64,000 nt of DNA from JACMQW01 sp964536965 (GCA_964536965.1 CAZIAL010000016.1:1-64000), one strand, 5' to 3'; positions 1 through 8,788 are shown, numbered from the stretch's first letter. The notes: generated by a model from the sequence alone, not told the origin. Made by a program: numbers and translations.

Positions 1-4
1 GCCC

Positions 5-1201
5 GTGACAGGTGTTTTCACAAGCCTCCGTGAAGTGCAGGAACAATTACTCGGCGAGGCTATCGCCGTCCGCGTGGGGCATTCGCCTTCGCAGGCAGTC
101 GCGCTGCTGTCCGGCGCGCGCACGCAGGGCCGCTCGGGTGTCTGCGTCATCGGCGGGCAATCAGCCGATCAGGTCCTTCCAGAAATCCTCCGTCTGCTCG
201 CAGCCCCGGTCAGGCCTGACGCAGGCGCGGTGCTCGTCTTCGGTGACTGGCCTGTTCCCGTCCAGCCGGACCCTTACGGTGTCTCCGGGCGGTTCGTCGA
301 GATCGCCGCACTTCTCCTCCTGCAGCCGAAGGGGGAACTCAAGTCTTACGAAGCTCGGACTCCGCGCGACTACTTCCGGCTCGCTCCGGAAGATCCGGAT
401 CATGGCCTCGATCGCAATCTCCCCGACTCCGCCGATCCCAGCAACGATCGCCGATTCATGGGTGGTCCGACGGGGTCGAGCTCCCAGGGTTTCCGTCATA
501 TGTTCTGGCCGGGCTGGAACTGGCGAAAACCCATCTCCACTTTCCAAGTCCCGAGCCGTGCGCTCGGCCAGGCCCCCGACCGAGTCGATCTCCTGGCGAA
601 CGAAGCGCGCGAGCGTATTCGGAACGGCGACTATGACTGGGGTCTACGGATCCTCGGCTGGACCCTCCACTACATCCAGGATCTGACCCAGCCTTTCCAC
701 ACCGTCCAGATTCCCGCGCTCGGCATGGTCCCCTGGTCGGCCGTTCTTCGCTGGCCGCCTTCCGCGGGGTTCGATCATCTGATTTCGGAAGGGACGCGGA
801 CCATCACGAACTATCACTGGGCCTACGAGGGGTACGTTCGGCACGCCCTGATCGCCGCCGGTCCGGCCGGCGAAGACCAGTCCCCGTTTCGCGAATGTTT
901 TCTCGAGTCGGGCGGTTCCATTCTCGTCGCGAACCCCCGGGAACTCGCGCTCGAAGTCGTCAACCGCTCGATCGGGCGCGCTTCGCGGACCGGAAGCGAA
1001 CTCATGGCTTTCGTCGGAAACGGCCTCATGGATCCTTCGATCAGCGTACCGATCGACCCGGCCCAGGTCGACGTGGCGGACCTTCTCCAGAATCCGAAAT
1101 GGGCCGACGCCCGCGAAAGACTGAACCGCACGACCTGCGAATCCCTTCGTCTCGCGGCGGATGCTTCGGTTTGGCTCGTAAAGTGGGCTTTCGCTAAATA
1201 G
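5..1201 (+). CDS. Zinc-dependent phospholipase C / S1-P1 nuclease-like protein (probably 5'-partial)
   Basis: Around residues 218-232 the protein carries a His-Tyr-Ile-x-Asp-Leu-x-Gln-Pro-Phe-His-Thr stretch. This is the metal-binding helix typical of the zinc-dependent phospholipase C / P1 nuclease fold, whose members hydrolyse phospholipids or single-stranded nucleic acids outside the cytoplasm. The first in-frame start is the GTG at 5, but the frame stays open to the window edge. No signal peptide and no N-terminal zinc ligands are visible, so the true start probably lies outside the window. Substrate cannot be decided from sequence. A predatory or scavenging exoenzyme is one possibility. 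The fold call is moderate; the coding status is strong. Confidence 0.6.
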   Translation: MTGVFTSLREVQEQLLGEAIAVRVGHSPSQAVALLSGARTQGRSGVCVIGGQSADQVLPEILRLLAAPVRPDAGAVLVFGDWPVPVQPDPYGVSGRFVEIAALLLLQPKGELKSYEARTPRDYFRLAPEDPDHGLDRNLPDSADPSNDRRFMGGPTGSSSQGFRHMFWPGWNWRKPISTFQVPSRALGQAPDRVDLLANEARERIRNGDYDWGLRILGWTLHYIQDLTQPFHTVQIPALGMVPWSAVLRWPPSAGFDHLISEGTRTITNYHWAYEGYVRHALIAAGPAGEDQSPFRECFLESGGSILVANPRELALEVVNRSIGRASRTGSELMAFVGNGLMDPSISVPIDPAQVDVADLLQNPKWADARERLNRTTCESLRLAADASVWLVKWAFAK

Positions 1202-1269
1202 TTTTTTTCGAGGAATTCCAGGGGCGTGAACGTGGTCGTCCCCGGGGGAGCTTTGTCCTAGATTATTAC

Positions 1270-1298
1270 TTGACCATTTTAATACAAATTGGTATAAG
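1270..1298 (+). promoter_or_regulatory. Sigma-70-type promoter of the secreted repeat protein
   Basis: TTGACC at 1270-1275, a 17-base AT-rich spacer and TATAAG at 1293-1298. This is the best sigma-70 match seen in the window. It predicts a transcript start near 1305 and a leader of about 36 bases before the ATG at 1341, which has an AGGA ribosome-binding site at 1330-1333. Confidence 0.75.
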
Positions 1299-1340
1299 CC
1301 GACCATTCCCGCGTAACCCCAACGACATTAGGAAAATTCC

Positions 1341-2078
1341 ATGAAAAACCCAATCCAGCTTCTCACGCTCGCTTCGACTCTCGTCCTCGGAACCACCCTC
1401 GCCCAAGCGGCGAGCTTCGACGAAACCCTGGCCTCTTCGCCGGAAGCCGTTTTCGCGAGTAAGAACTACGAAGCCTTGCATCACAACGACGACGGCCGCG
1501 TCACGATCGTCGGACCGAAATTCGGTTCGGCGGATGGAACCGTCCGGTATATCAGCTCGGCGTCGAACAATAACGGCGTCTGTGCTCTCTTTGGTTTTGG
1601 CGCCTCGGTCGATGAGGCCCGCCTCACCAGCGGTAATTTAGAACGGACCGTCGTGATCGGCTCCGATTCGATGTTTGAGTCGTTCCGTAACATCAGCTAC
1701 AGCAATGCAGCTAACGCGAATTCCCGAATTTTGAGCATCATGTGCGAAAACGCAGCCGATACGACCGCTAGTACTCGTCTGCACGATAGAACGCTGAACA
1801 ACGACGATGGAACGATTACGCTTCGGCAACCCTCGTTCGGGTACTCCGACGGAACGGATCGCTGGATCAGCTCGACTTCCGACCTAAATGGTGTCTGTAA
1901 ACGTTTCGGCTATGGAGCCGCCGTTTCCTCCGGAATGTTGAGCGCGGGTAATCTCGAACGCACGGTCGTGCTCGGGAGCGACGGCCGCTTTGTGAAATTC
2001 AAAAACATCGCCTACGGCTCGAATAACGCGAACTCTCGCATCACGAGCCTGGTCTGCAAGCCTACCGCAGCTCGCTAG
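1341..2078 (+). CDS. Secreted protein made of two tandem homologous domains, function unknown
   Basis: The first 24 residues form a signal peptide ending at Ala-Gln-Ala-Ala. The mature part consists of two related units of about 85-90 residues (roughly 52-138 and 152-240). Both share the order: hydrophobic strand, Gly/Ser-Asp-Gly-Thr, Ile-Ser-Ser, Gly-Val-Cys, Gly-Asn-Leu-Glu-Arg-Thr-Val-Val, Asn-Ser-Arg-Ile, Cys. Each unit has two Cys, consistent with an intradomain disulfide. The gene has its own strong promoter and overlaps the convergent downstream gene by four bases. I do not recognise the family. A secreted binding or inhibitor domain is a guess only. Confidence 0.85.
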   Translation: MKNPIQLLTLASTLVLGTTLAQAASFDETLASSPEAVFASKNYEALHHNDDGRVTIVGPKFGSADGTVRYISSASNNNGVCALFGFGASVDEARLTSGNLERTVVIGSDSMFESFRNISYSNAANANSRILSIMCENAADTTASTRLHDRTLNNDDGTITLRQPSFGYSDGTDRWISSTSDLNGVCKRFGYGAAVSSGMLSAGNLERTVVLGSDGRFVKFKNIAYGSNNANSRITSLVCKPTAAR

Positions 2079-3019
2079 ATCGCGACTACCGCACGACGCA
2101 GTCGGGACACTCTCGCACGGCGGCCGGATCTAAGGTTTTTGAAGGCGTCGCCTTCCAGAATCGGAGATACGGCCGCCGTATTTTTTTCCGCGGTCAGCGC
2201 CTCGAGTCCGCGCATCGAACCCCGGCCCGAAATCACGCCCTGGACCCACTCGCGCGCCCGTATCTTGCCTTCCGCGATCTGGGCTTTCGTCGCGCCCCGC
2301 AGGGGCCACTGATAATGGACGCCGTCATGCCCCCCCGCGGGGTAAGTCGAGACTTGGCGACTATCGATCAGTCCGCAGGTCTTCCCTGTTTTCTCGCGAA
2401 CCTTCTGGATCGCCGCCTCGATGACTTCGTACTTGAACTGAACTTCTTTCGGCGTATTTCCCGGCCGGGTCATGTTCGGGGGGCCGACCCAAACGCATTC
2501 GTCACTCTGCGCGAATGCGTCCTGGATCAGACGTACCGTCGAAGCGATGAGCCCTTCGCGCCCCGAAGTCGGCAGGTTCGTCCCGTGGGCGATGACGGTG
2601 ATCCGGCGCTCGCCCGCCTTCCGCGGTCCCTGGTCCGCCCATACTTCGTTTAAGAAGGGGGTCGTCATCGCTTTGCATTCGCGTACGCTCGCGCTCGCTC
2701 GAGTGCGATACCTGGCTCCACAAGTCGTCGTGTGGCGTTTCTGGGATGAATGCGCCTTTCCCGCGGCATCCACCCTCGGCGTCCACTGCGTGGGCATGTA
2801 ACCGCCGCTCGAGACGATCTCGTACTCCGGCTTCGGCTTGCGCTGAATCAGCCAGTTCTCGATGCCTTCGCCGAAATGGTATATCCCGTGGGAATCCGTC
2901 ACGACCACGAAACGATCTTTCGCCGCGGCCGTGGAGGCGTCCGCGACTCCGAGGAATCCTACGATTCCGAGAAGGGGCGCGAGCGAACGAAATCGATTTC
3001 GGAAATCACCCGGGAGCAT
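2075..3019 (-). CDS. Exported SGNH/GDSL-like hydrolase
   Basis: After a signal peptide (about residues 1-33), the protein shows the spaced blocks of SGNH hydrolases. These are Asp-Ser-His at 42-44 as the probable nucleophile block, Gly-Thr-Asn at 146-148, and Asp-x-x-His at 232-235 near the C-terminus. Such enzymes cleave esters, often acetyl groups on envelope or extracellular glycans. The nucleophile block is DSH rather than GDS, so catalysis should be tested. A basic, Arg-rich tail of about 50 residues follows the last block. The gene converges on the secreted repeat protein with a four-base overlap. Confidence 0.55.
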   Translation of the reverse strand: MLPGDFRNRFRSLAPLLGIVGFLGVADASTAAAKDRFVVVTDSHGIYHFGEGIENWLIQRKPKPEYEIVSSGGYMPTQWTPRVDAAGKAHSSQKRHTTTCGARYRTRASASVRECKAMTTPFLNEVWADQGPRKAGERRITVIAHGTNLPTSGREGLIASTVRLIQDAFAQSDECVWVGPPNMTRPGNTPKEVQFKYEVIEAAIQKVREKTGKTCGLIDSRQVSTYPAGGHDGVHYQWPLRGATKAQIAEGKIRAREWVQGVISGRGSMRGLEALTAEKNTAAVSPILEGDAFKNLRSGRRARVSRLRRAVVAI

Positions 3020-3039
3020 ACTCCCCCAGAATACCTTCC

Positions 3040-4470
3040 CTAGCGACGAATTCCGAGTTCCTTCATTTTCAGCTGCAGCCCCTTGCGGGAAAGGCCGAGG
3101 GCCTGGGCGGCCCGAGTCACGTTTCCATCGGTATCGGATAGGGCTCGCTCGATCAATCCGCGTTCGGTGATCTGGGTTTGACGGCGCACGAGTTCTTTAA
3201 AACCCGGAGTTCCGCCCTCCGCCGAATCCGAACTTTCTCCCGATGGATCGACCTCCGCCAGGATTTCTTCCGGAAGATCACGAAGCGACAGCGTCTCCGA
3301 ATCCCCCATGAGCACCATCCGCTCGACGGCATTCTCGAGCTGGCGAATATTTCCCGGCCAGCGATAGTCGCGCAGGGCCGAGCGTAATCTCGCCTCGGCA
3401 CGCGGGACGCGACCGGAAAAGCGCTCCGGAAAACGCTTCGCGAATCGTTGCGCGAACAGATCCAGGAGCGGATCGATGTCTTCTTTGCGCTCGCGAAGGG
3501 GCGGAATCTCGATGGGCAGCGCGTTCAACCGATAAAAGAGGTCCTGTCGAAAACGGCCCGCCGCCACTTCCACGGCGAGATTCTTTACGCTCGCGGCCAC
3601 GATCCGTACATTCGCGCGAATCGTCGAAAGGCCGCCGACCCGCTCGAACGCCTCTTCCTCCAGGACGCGGAGCAGTTTCGCCTGCACGTCCGCAGGGAGT
3701 TCGGAGATCTCGTCGAGGAAGAGCGTCCCCTCGTGGGCGAGCTCGAAACGCCCCGGCTTCGAGGTCACCGCGCCGGTAAAAGCGCCTCGCTCGTAGCCGA
3801 AGAGCTCGCTTTCGATCAGATTCGCGGGAATCACGGCACAATTCACGCGGACGATCTCCCGATCTCCCCGCTTCGAACCGCGGTGGATCTCGAGCGCGAC
3901 GTATTCCTTTCCGGTGCCGCTCTCCCCTTCCAGCAGAACGGGCGTGTCGCTCGCGGCGACGCGCTCGATCGCGCGACGGAGTTCCATCACCCTGGCGCTC
4001 GTGCCGGCCAAGGGCGTTTCGTCGATGCCCGGGGCGGGCGTCACATTCTCGGCCGACTCGCGACTCTCCGAAGGTTCCTTTAAACGTTCACGATGCGTTC
4101 GACATGCCTTCTCGATGACCTCGAGCAGTTCCGTCTGATCGAATGGTTTCGTGATGAAATCGAAGGCGCCCCGCTTCAGCGCGTTGACGGCGCTTTCGAC
4201 CGTCCCGAAGGCGGTGATCATAACGACCGGCGTTTCCGGCTGATGCATTTTCACATGCTTGAGAATTTCCATCCCGCCGATGCCGGGCATATAGAGATCG
4301 GTCACCACCGCGTCGAGCTCCTCGCTTTCGATGGCGTCGGCCGCCTCGGCGGCGTCGAAAAAAGAAAGAACCTCGAAACCGGCGCGCTCGAGCATCGCCT
4401 GGATGACGAGGCCCATGTTTTTTTCATCGTCGACGACGAGCACTTTTCCTCTCATGGCCCCTTCGCTCAT
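3040..4470 (-). CDS. NtrC-family sigma-54-dependent response regulator
   Basis: Three domains are visible. The receiver (about 8-120) has the acidic pair, phospho-acceptor Asp58 and Lys108. The AAA+ domain (about 155-385) has Walker A Gly-Glu-Ser-Gly-Thr-Gly-Lys at 182-188, GAFTGA at 229-234 for sigma-54 contact and Walker B Leu-Asp-Glu near 252-254. A Fis-type helix-turn-helix occupies about 440-470. All key residues are present, so it should activate sigma-54 promoters when phosphorylated. Its start overlaps the stop of the upstream histidine kinase by four bases (ATGA), which makes the kinase its likely partner. Target genes are not evident here. Confidence 0.93.
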   Translation of the reverse strand: MSEGAMRGKVLVVDDEKNMGLVIQAMLERAGFEVLSFFDAAEAADAIESEELDAVVTDLYMPGIGGMEILKHVKMHQPETPVVMITAFGTVESAVNALKRGAFDFITKPFDQTELLEVIEKACRTHRERLKEPSESRESAENVTPAPGIDETPLAGTSARVMELRRAIERVAASDTPVLLEGESGTGKEYVALEIHRGSKRGDREIVRVNCAVIPANLIESELFGYERGAFTGAVTSKPGRFELAHEGTLFLDEISELPADVQAKLLRVLEEEAFERVGGLSTIRANVRIVAASVKNLAVEVAAGRFRQDLFYRLNALPIEIPPLRERKEDIDPLLDLFAQRFAKRFPERFSGRVPRAEARLRSALRDYRWPGNIRQLENAVERMVLMGDSETLSLRDLPEEILAEVDPSGESSDSAEGGTPGFKELVRRQTQITERGLIERALSDTDGNVTRAAQALGLSRKGLQLKMKELGIRR

Positions 4471-6542
4471 GTCGCCTCCGGTAAAATGACCCGAAACTGG
4501 GTCGTCACGCCGGGAACCGAGGAAACTTCGATGCTTCCCCCATGCGCCTGGATGATCTTTTTACAGATCGGGAGCCCGAGCCCCGTCCCGGAAGGATCGG
4601 TCGTGAAGAACGGTATGAAAATTTTCTCGAGATTTTCCCGCGCGATCCCCGGGCCGTTATCGTCGATCGTTACGCGAATCATCGAACGGAGCTCGTTTGT
4701 TTCGAAAGCGTCGAGAGAGACGACGACCCGCTTTTCCCCGGATTCGATCGGTAAATCCCAGCGGCGGAGCGCTTTAAACGCGTTCTGGATCAGATTCAGC
4801 AACACCTGATGGATCTGCTCCGGGGCGCAACGAATCTTTCCGCGCAGGAGCGACGACTGGAAACGCAGGTCGACTCCCTCGGGCGCCGTGGTCGAAAGCA
4901 GAGTGACGAGTTTCTGGATGAGGAGATTCAGATCGATCTCCTTGTATTCGCGCACCGCGGAGGGCTTCGCGTAGTCCAGGAACTGCGTCACGACCGCGTT
5001 CAGCCGGTCCGCTTCCTCGACGATGACATGGAGAAAGCGGCTTTCCGGACGATCCGCGGAGGGATCCAGATACTGGGCCGCGCCCTTGATGGCGCCGAGA
5101 GGGTTTCGGATCTCATGCGCGAGACCGGCCGCCATTTCACCGAGCGTGGCCAGCCGCTCCACTTCCCGCTCGCGGTCGAAGACCGAGGATTTCTCCAGAA
5201 GCTCGGCGACCCGGGCGGCGAGCGGTTCGATTTCCCGGAGGATCGACCAGTTCGATCCGTAACTCTCCGGCGGCGCGGGGACGTCGAGAACGGCGATGCC
5301 GAGGATGCGCTCGTCTTTCGTGAATGGAAATACGATGTTTCCGCCGAGTCCGTGGATCGCATCGCGCCACCCGATCAGCCGGCGTTTCGTTTCTTGCCCG
5401 GCCATGCGCGCGATCTCGTCGTCGAGCATCTCGTCGAGCAGAACGCGATTCTTCCCGCGAGCCTTCGCGAGCGCATCGAAGATCGGATGGTGCTTCGGAA
5501 TTTCCGTGGGCGCATGTCGAAGCCGCGGGCCGTCGCCGACCGTACGCTCCCGGCGCAGCGTCTTCGGATCCGAGGACGGAATGTAAAACGCGAGTCCCTG
5601 GGGAGCGAGAATCCGCACGAGGAATTTTTCGAAAACCGTCAGCGAGTCCCGCGGATTCACCACGAGCTCCATCTCTTTCAGCACCGTTTCCATTTCGGCG
5701 AGAAAAGCGAGGGAGGTTCGCGTAAAGAGCCGGTCGATCGCGAATCGTACCACTTTTCGAATGGGTTCGACGAGCGTCAGCAGGAAGAACGACACGATGA
5801 AGGAGTTCAGGAAGAAGAGCGCGAACTCGTTCGTCCAGACCGCGACCAACGAATACACGCAGGTCAGCAGGAATGCGACGAGCGCGATCACCAGGAAACG
5901 CGACAGCAGTGCGCCGAGGTTGAGAAACCGCTGCTGGGTGATGGCCTGGGAGAGCAGGTAGATAAAAAGCGTGAGCGCGAGGTTGCCGAAGATGGGAACG
6001 CCGATCCAGACCTCCGGAACGTGATCCATGATCGGCGTGAAGAGCACCAGGAGCGTCCCGCCGTAGAGCAGCGAGCGGTTGCGGATCCCGATCACCGGGT
6101 TGATCGAGCCGGCATTCCGATCATGGAACATCAGGATGAGGATCTGGATGACCACGAGCCCCGGAGTGAAGAAGATCAGCTTCTTAATCAGGTCGTGCCG
6201 TTCGAGCCCAAACAGCAATCCGACGGTCATCAGCAGGCAGAGCGACAACGATCCCCAGAGCAGCAGTCGACTCGTCGCCCACTTTTCGATTCGCATCATC
6301 GATTGGATCAGGACGAGGCACGCCGGCGCGAGCCAGGCGTTCAGCGAGAGGTGATAGCCGTACCAGCCGTTTTCGGGGTAGATCTTCGAGACGAAAAAGA
6401 AGATCGCCCAGCCCGAGACGATGGTGCAGACGAGCGCGAATTCGATGAAGAGTTTGTTGCGGACGTTTCGGGCGAGCGTGGCGAAACCGAGCGAAAAACT
6501 CGTCAGCGCGACCAGAAGTGAGGATTGGGCCAGAACGTCCAT
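4467..6542 (-). CDS. Membrane sensor histidine kinase, partner of the NtrC-type regulator
   Basis: The N-terminal 260 residues contain about eight hydrophobic segments, a multi-pass sensor rather than a periplasmic loop. A GAF-like region follows (about 285-440). The HisKA H-box has phospho-acceptor His476 in an HEIRNP motif. The ATPase domain shows an N-box, Asp-Asp-Asn-Gly-Pro-Gly and Gly-Leu-Gly-Leu-Pro. Layout resembles the PrsK/NtrB-like kinases that feed sigma-54 activators. It is translationally coupled to the downstream regulator through an ATGA overlap. The signal is unknown; a membrane-embedded or lipid-derived cue would fit the topology but is inference. Confidence 0.92.
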   Translation of the reverse strand: MDVLAQSSLLVALTSFSLGFATLARNVRNKLFIEFALVCTIVSGWAIFFFVSKIYPENGWYGYHLSLNAWLAPACLVLIQSMMRIEKWATSRLLLWGSLSLCLLMTVGLLFGLERHDLIKKLIFFTPGLVVIQILILMFHDRNAGSINPVIGIRNRSLLYGGTLLVLFTPIMDHVPEVWIGVPIFGNLALTLFIYLLSQAITQQRFLNLGALLSRFLVIALVAFLLTCVYSLVAVWTNEFALFFLNSFIVSFFLLTLVEPIRKVVRFAIDRLFTRTSLAFLAEMETVLKEMELVVNPRDSLTVFEKFLVRILAPQGLAFYIPSSDPKTLRRERTVGDGPRLRHAPTEIPKHHPIFDALAKARGKNRVLLDEMLDDEIARMAGQETKRRLIGWRDAIHGLGGNIVFPFTKDERILGIAVLDVPAPPESYGSNWSILREIEPLAARVAELLEKSSVFDREREVERLATLGEMAAGLAHEIRNPLGAIKGAAQYLDPSADRPESRFLHVIVEEADRLNAVVTQFLDYAKPSAVREYKEIDLNLLIQKLVTLLSTTAPEGVDLRFQSSLLRGKIRCAPEQIHQVLLNLIQNAFKALRRWDLPIESGEKRVVVSLDAFETNELRSMIRVTIDDNGPGIARENLEKIFIPFFTTDPSGTGLGLPICKKIIQAHGGSIEVSSVPGVTTQFRVILPEAT

Positions 6543-6665
6543 AACGGTTGTCCCTAGTTCTACCCAAGCGTCACGCTTCCGTCACTCGTTCTATGGAACC
6601 CCTTTCGGGCCGAAACCGGCCGCTCCGCTCAAGCTTTTCCCCCGTTTTTCCGATGGGTTTCTTGA

Positions 6666-7058
6666 ATGGGCGATCCTACCACCAAAATCACTCCTAAGAC
6701 TGTCCGCCGCTACCGGATCAATCCGCTTGAGCTCGTGATCTTCACCCTGGTGACGATCGGCTTCGGATTCTCGGTTTTTCACCTCTTTCGCGAAACCGGC
6801 GAACTCCAGTTCGCGACCCTCCAGCCCATGGAAACGTCTCCGAACCGTAAGGTCCCGGGCCGGAATATCGCGTCGGTTCCGGGTGCGGTCACCGGCTCCG
6901 TCGATGGCGTCGCTCCGATCCCCCAGCGGATTAACTTCGAAGTGAACTGCGCGGAGAACCCGGGCTTCCAGTTCGGCGACCAGAATTGCCCCGAGGAGCC
7001 GACCGGCGGGCGCCTTCTCCAGGACATTTACAAGTACCACCCCGGCTTGAACAAGTAG
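6666..7058 (+). CDS. Small single-pass membrane protein, function unknown
   Basis: A basic N-terminus (about 1-18) precedes one hydrophobic segment at about 20-40, which suggests an N-in anchor with a periplasmic domain of about 90 residues. The mature part contains two Cys separated by about a dozen residues and ends in a Tyr/His-rich tail. There is no clear Shine-Dalgarno sequence before the ATG. It stands alone between the divergent kinase operon and a convergent lipoprotein gene. I do not recognise the family. Confidence 0.65.
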   Translation: MGDPTTKITPKTVRRYRINPLELVIFTLVTIGFGFSVFHLFRETGELQFATLQPMETSPNRKVPGRNIASVPGAVTGSVDGVAPIPQRINFEVNCAENPGFQFGDQNCPEEPTGGRLLQDIYKYHPGLNK

Positions 7059-7109
7059 CCTGCCGTCCGCGGCCCGGCCAATAAGCCCAGGCGACCGAAG
7101 GCGAGGGCG

Positions 7110-7652
7110 CTATTTCTTTGGCGCGCGGGTCGGCTCGGCCGAGTCTACACAGGCGCTCGTCTCCGCCTTTTTCAGGTTTTTTTCGACCCGCTGGAGTTCG
7201 GCGAGCGCCTTCTTCCACTTTCGCTGCTCGATAAAGCCGTGGAGCGAGACCAGCGAAAGGCTTGCGTCCTTCAGGAGCGGCAACGCCTTCTTCCCCTGCT
7301 TCTCGTGTTCGAGCGCGTCCTTGCCCCACTGCGCGCGCTTAAGCGCCTTTTCCGTCCACTCCAGCCAGGCATCGCGACTGGACTCGATCTGGGCGCTCCG
7401 GTCTTCCGAAACGGCGACGACCGAGGCGATTTTCCTTTTCGGGCCTCTCCGGGGCGTCACCTTGTCCGGAACCAAAGTCACCAAGGCGAGCTGGAAGCTC
7501 TGGACCTCGTTAATCGCGGACGGCATTTCTCGACAAAAGGACTCACGAGTCGAGTTGCACCCCCCAAGAAAAAGCGCGGCGAAGAGGGCCAGACGAAAAA
7601 TCGCCCGGCGCTTCGCGCCTTTTTTCGAATGGGTTTTACTGACGTTGCGCAT
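7110..7652 (-). CDS. Lysine-rich predicted lipoprotein, function unknown
   Basis: The N-terminus has a basic stretch, a hydrophobic core and a lipobox Leu-Gly-Gly-Cys with Cys32 as the predicted lipidated residue. The mature part is very rich in Lys, Ala and Glu and looks mostly alpha-helical. The gene is read away from flagellin. The shared upstream region holds a weak sigma-28-like match on its strand (7692-7719), which might link it to motility. No conserved domain is recognised. Confidence 0.7.
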   Translation of the reverse strand: MRNVSKTHSKKGAKRRAIFRLALFAALFLGGCNSTRESFCREMPSAINEVQSFQLALVTLVPDKVTPRRGPKRKIASVVAVSEDRSAQIESSRDAWLEWTEKALKRAQWGKDALEHEKQGKKALPLLKDASLSLVSLHGFIEQRKWKKALAELQRVEKNLKKAETSACVDSAEPTRAPKK

Positions 7653-7780
7653 CCTCGTTACCGCCGCGGGACAGAAAAATCCCTAGTAAATCCATCGGTA
7701 TAGAATAGTGGATTCTTTAGCTCTGATTTTTACCTGACAAACTCGATCAGGTATAACTCCGCGGAATCTTTCATTTTTTT

Positions 7781-7807
7781 TAAAGTTCGACCGGATTGCT
7801 CCGAAGA
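7781..7807 (+). promoter_or_regulatory. Sigma-28 (FliA)-type flagellin promoter
   Basis: TAAAGTTC at 7781-7788, exactly 11 bases, then TCCGAAGA at 7800-7807. The known sigma-28 consensus is TAAAGTTT-N11-GCCGATAA. The match is 7 of 8 in the -35 part and 5 of 8 in the -10 part, with the exact spacing. A transcript start near 7814 gives a leader of about 100 bases before flagellin. Confidence 0.75.
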
Positions 7808-7817
7808 GCATTGTGAA

Positions 7818-7874
7818 GCCGGCAGGGATTGCCGGTGGGCAAGAAGTAAACAAACCGTCTGATGATCAGGCGGT
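7818..7874 (+). promoter_or_regulatory. Structured flagellin 5' leader with two hairpins
   Basis: Hairpin 1 pairs 7818-7824 with 7830-7836 (seven pairs, one G-U) around the loop GGGAT. Hairpin 2 pairs 7854-7863 with 7865-7874 (ten positions, one G-U in place of a Watson-Crick pair). A GGAGG at 7881-7885 and the true ribosome-binding site GGAGGA at 7904-7909 follow. A GGA in a hairpin loop plus GGA at the ribosome-binding site is the arrangement bound by CsrA in other flagellin leaders. CsrA control here is inference. Confidence 0.5.
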
Positions 7875-7916
7875 ACTCAAGGAGGAATGGCACGAAACCC
7901 GTTGGAGGATAGACCT

Positions 7917-8750
7917 ATGGCAATGCGTATCAATACGAACACTCAGTCGATTGCGGCTCAGCGAAACCTGAATCTCAATCACGATGCTCAGAACAAGTCC
8001 CTCGAGAAACTCGCTTCCGGCACCCGAATCGTCCGCGCCGCGGACGACGCCGCCGGACTGGCGATTTCCGAGAAGTTAAAAGCCCACATCCGTTCCATGC
8101 GCCAAGCGGAGCGCAATGCGAACGACGGGATTTCCCTCGTGCAGGTCGCAGAAGGCGGCATGAACGAAGTCGGGAACATCCTGACCCGGATGCGCGAACT
8201 CTCCATCCAGTCGGCCTCCGATACGATCGGCGACGTGGAACGCGGATTCATCAACAAAGAAATCAAAGGCCTCAAGGAAGAAATCGACCGGATCGCCCTG
8301 TCGACGGAATTCAACGGCAAGAAGCTTCTCGATGGAAACGCCGAGACGCTCGATATCCAAGTCGGGATCAAGAACAACGACTTCGAGGACCGCTTCAAAT
8401 TCAACGCGAAGGCCCTCACTTCCACCCTCGCCGCCCTCGGCGTCTCCGACGTCGACAACGCGACGAAAGAAGGCTCCCAGCGGAATCTCGAGATGCTCGA
8501 TGGCGCGATCACCAAGATCAACGAGAACCGCTCGGAACTCGGTGCGCTCCAGAACCGTCTCCAGTCGACGATCAACAACCTCGGCATCTACCGCGAAAAC
8601 CTCGCGGCTGCGAACAGCCGGATTCGCGACACCGATGTCGCGGAAGAGACGTCCGACCTCACTCGCAATAACATCCTGACCCAAGCGACCATTTCGGTCC
8701 TCGGACAGGCGAACGCCAACAGCCAGATGGCTCTGAAACTCCTCGGATAG
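7917..8750 (+). CDS. fliC: Flagellin
   Basis: At 277 residues this is a short flagellin with the conserved N-terminal D0/D1 helices (Asn-Thr-Asn-x-x-Ser-x-x-Ala-Gln-Arg-Asn, then a Ser-Gly-x-Arg-Ile-x-x-Ala-Ala-Asp-Asp-Ala-Ala-Gly block) and C-terminal D1/D0 helices ending in Leu-Leu-Gly. The central variable domain is almost absent. An ATG at 7887 is in frame, but the ATG at 7917 has a well-spaced GGAGGA and gives the canonical Met-Ala-Met-Arg-Ile-Asn start. Transcription should come from the sigma-28-type promoter and end at the hairpin after the gene. No other flagellar gene is nearby. Confidence 0.97.
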   Translation: MAMRINTNTQSIAAQRNLNLNHDAQNKSLEKLASGTRIVRAADDAAGLAISEKLKAHIRSMRQAERNANDGISLVQVAEGGMNEVGNILTRMRELSIQSASDTIGDVERGFINKEIKGLKEEIDRIALSTEFNGKKLLDGNAETLDIQVGIKNNDFEDRFKFNAKALTSTLAALGVSDVDNATKEGSQRNLEMLDGAITKINENRSELGALQNRLQSTINNLGIYRENLAAANSRIRDTDVAEETSDLTRNNILTQATISVLGQANANSQMALKLLG

Positions 8751-8788
8751 AGGAACTCGGGCCCCGTTCGTAAAGATTCGCAAAATTC

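Noticed and set aside
4809..6521. 570-codon frame opposite the histidine kinase
   Set aside because: Antisense shadow, extremely rich in Arg, Glu, Gln and Asp with no domain.
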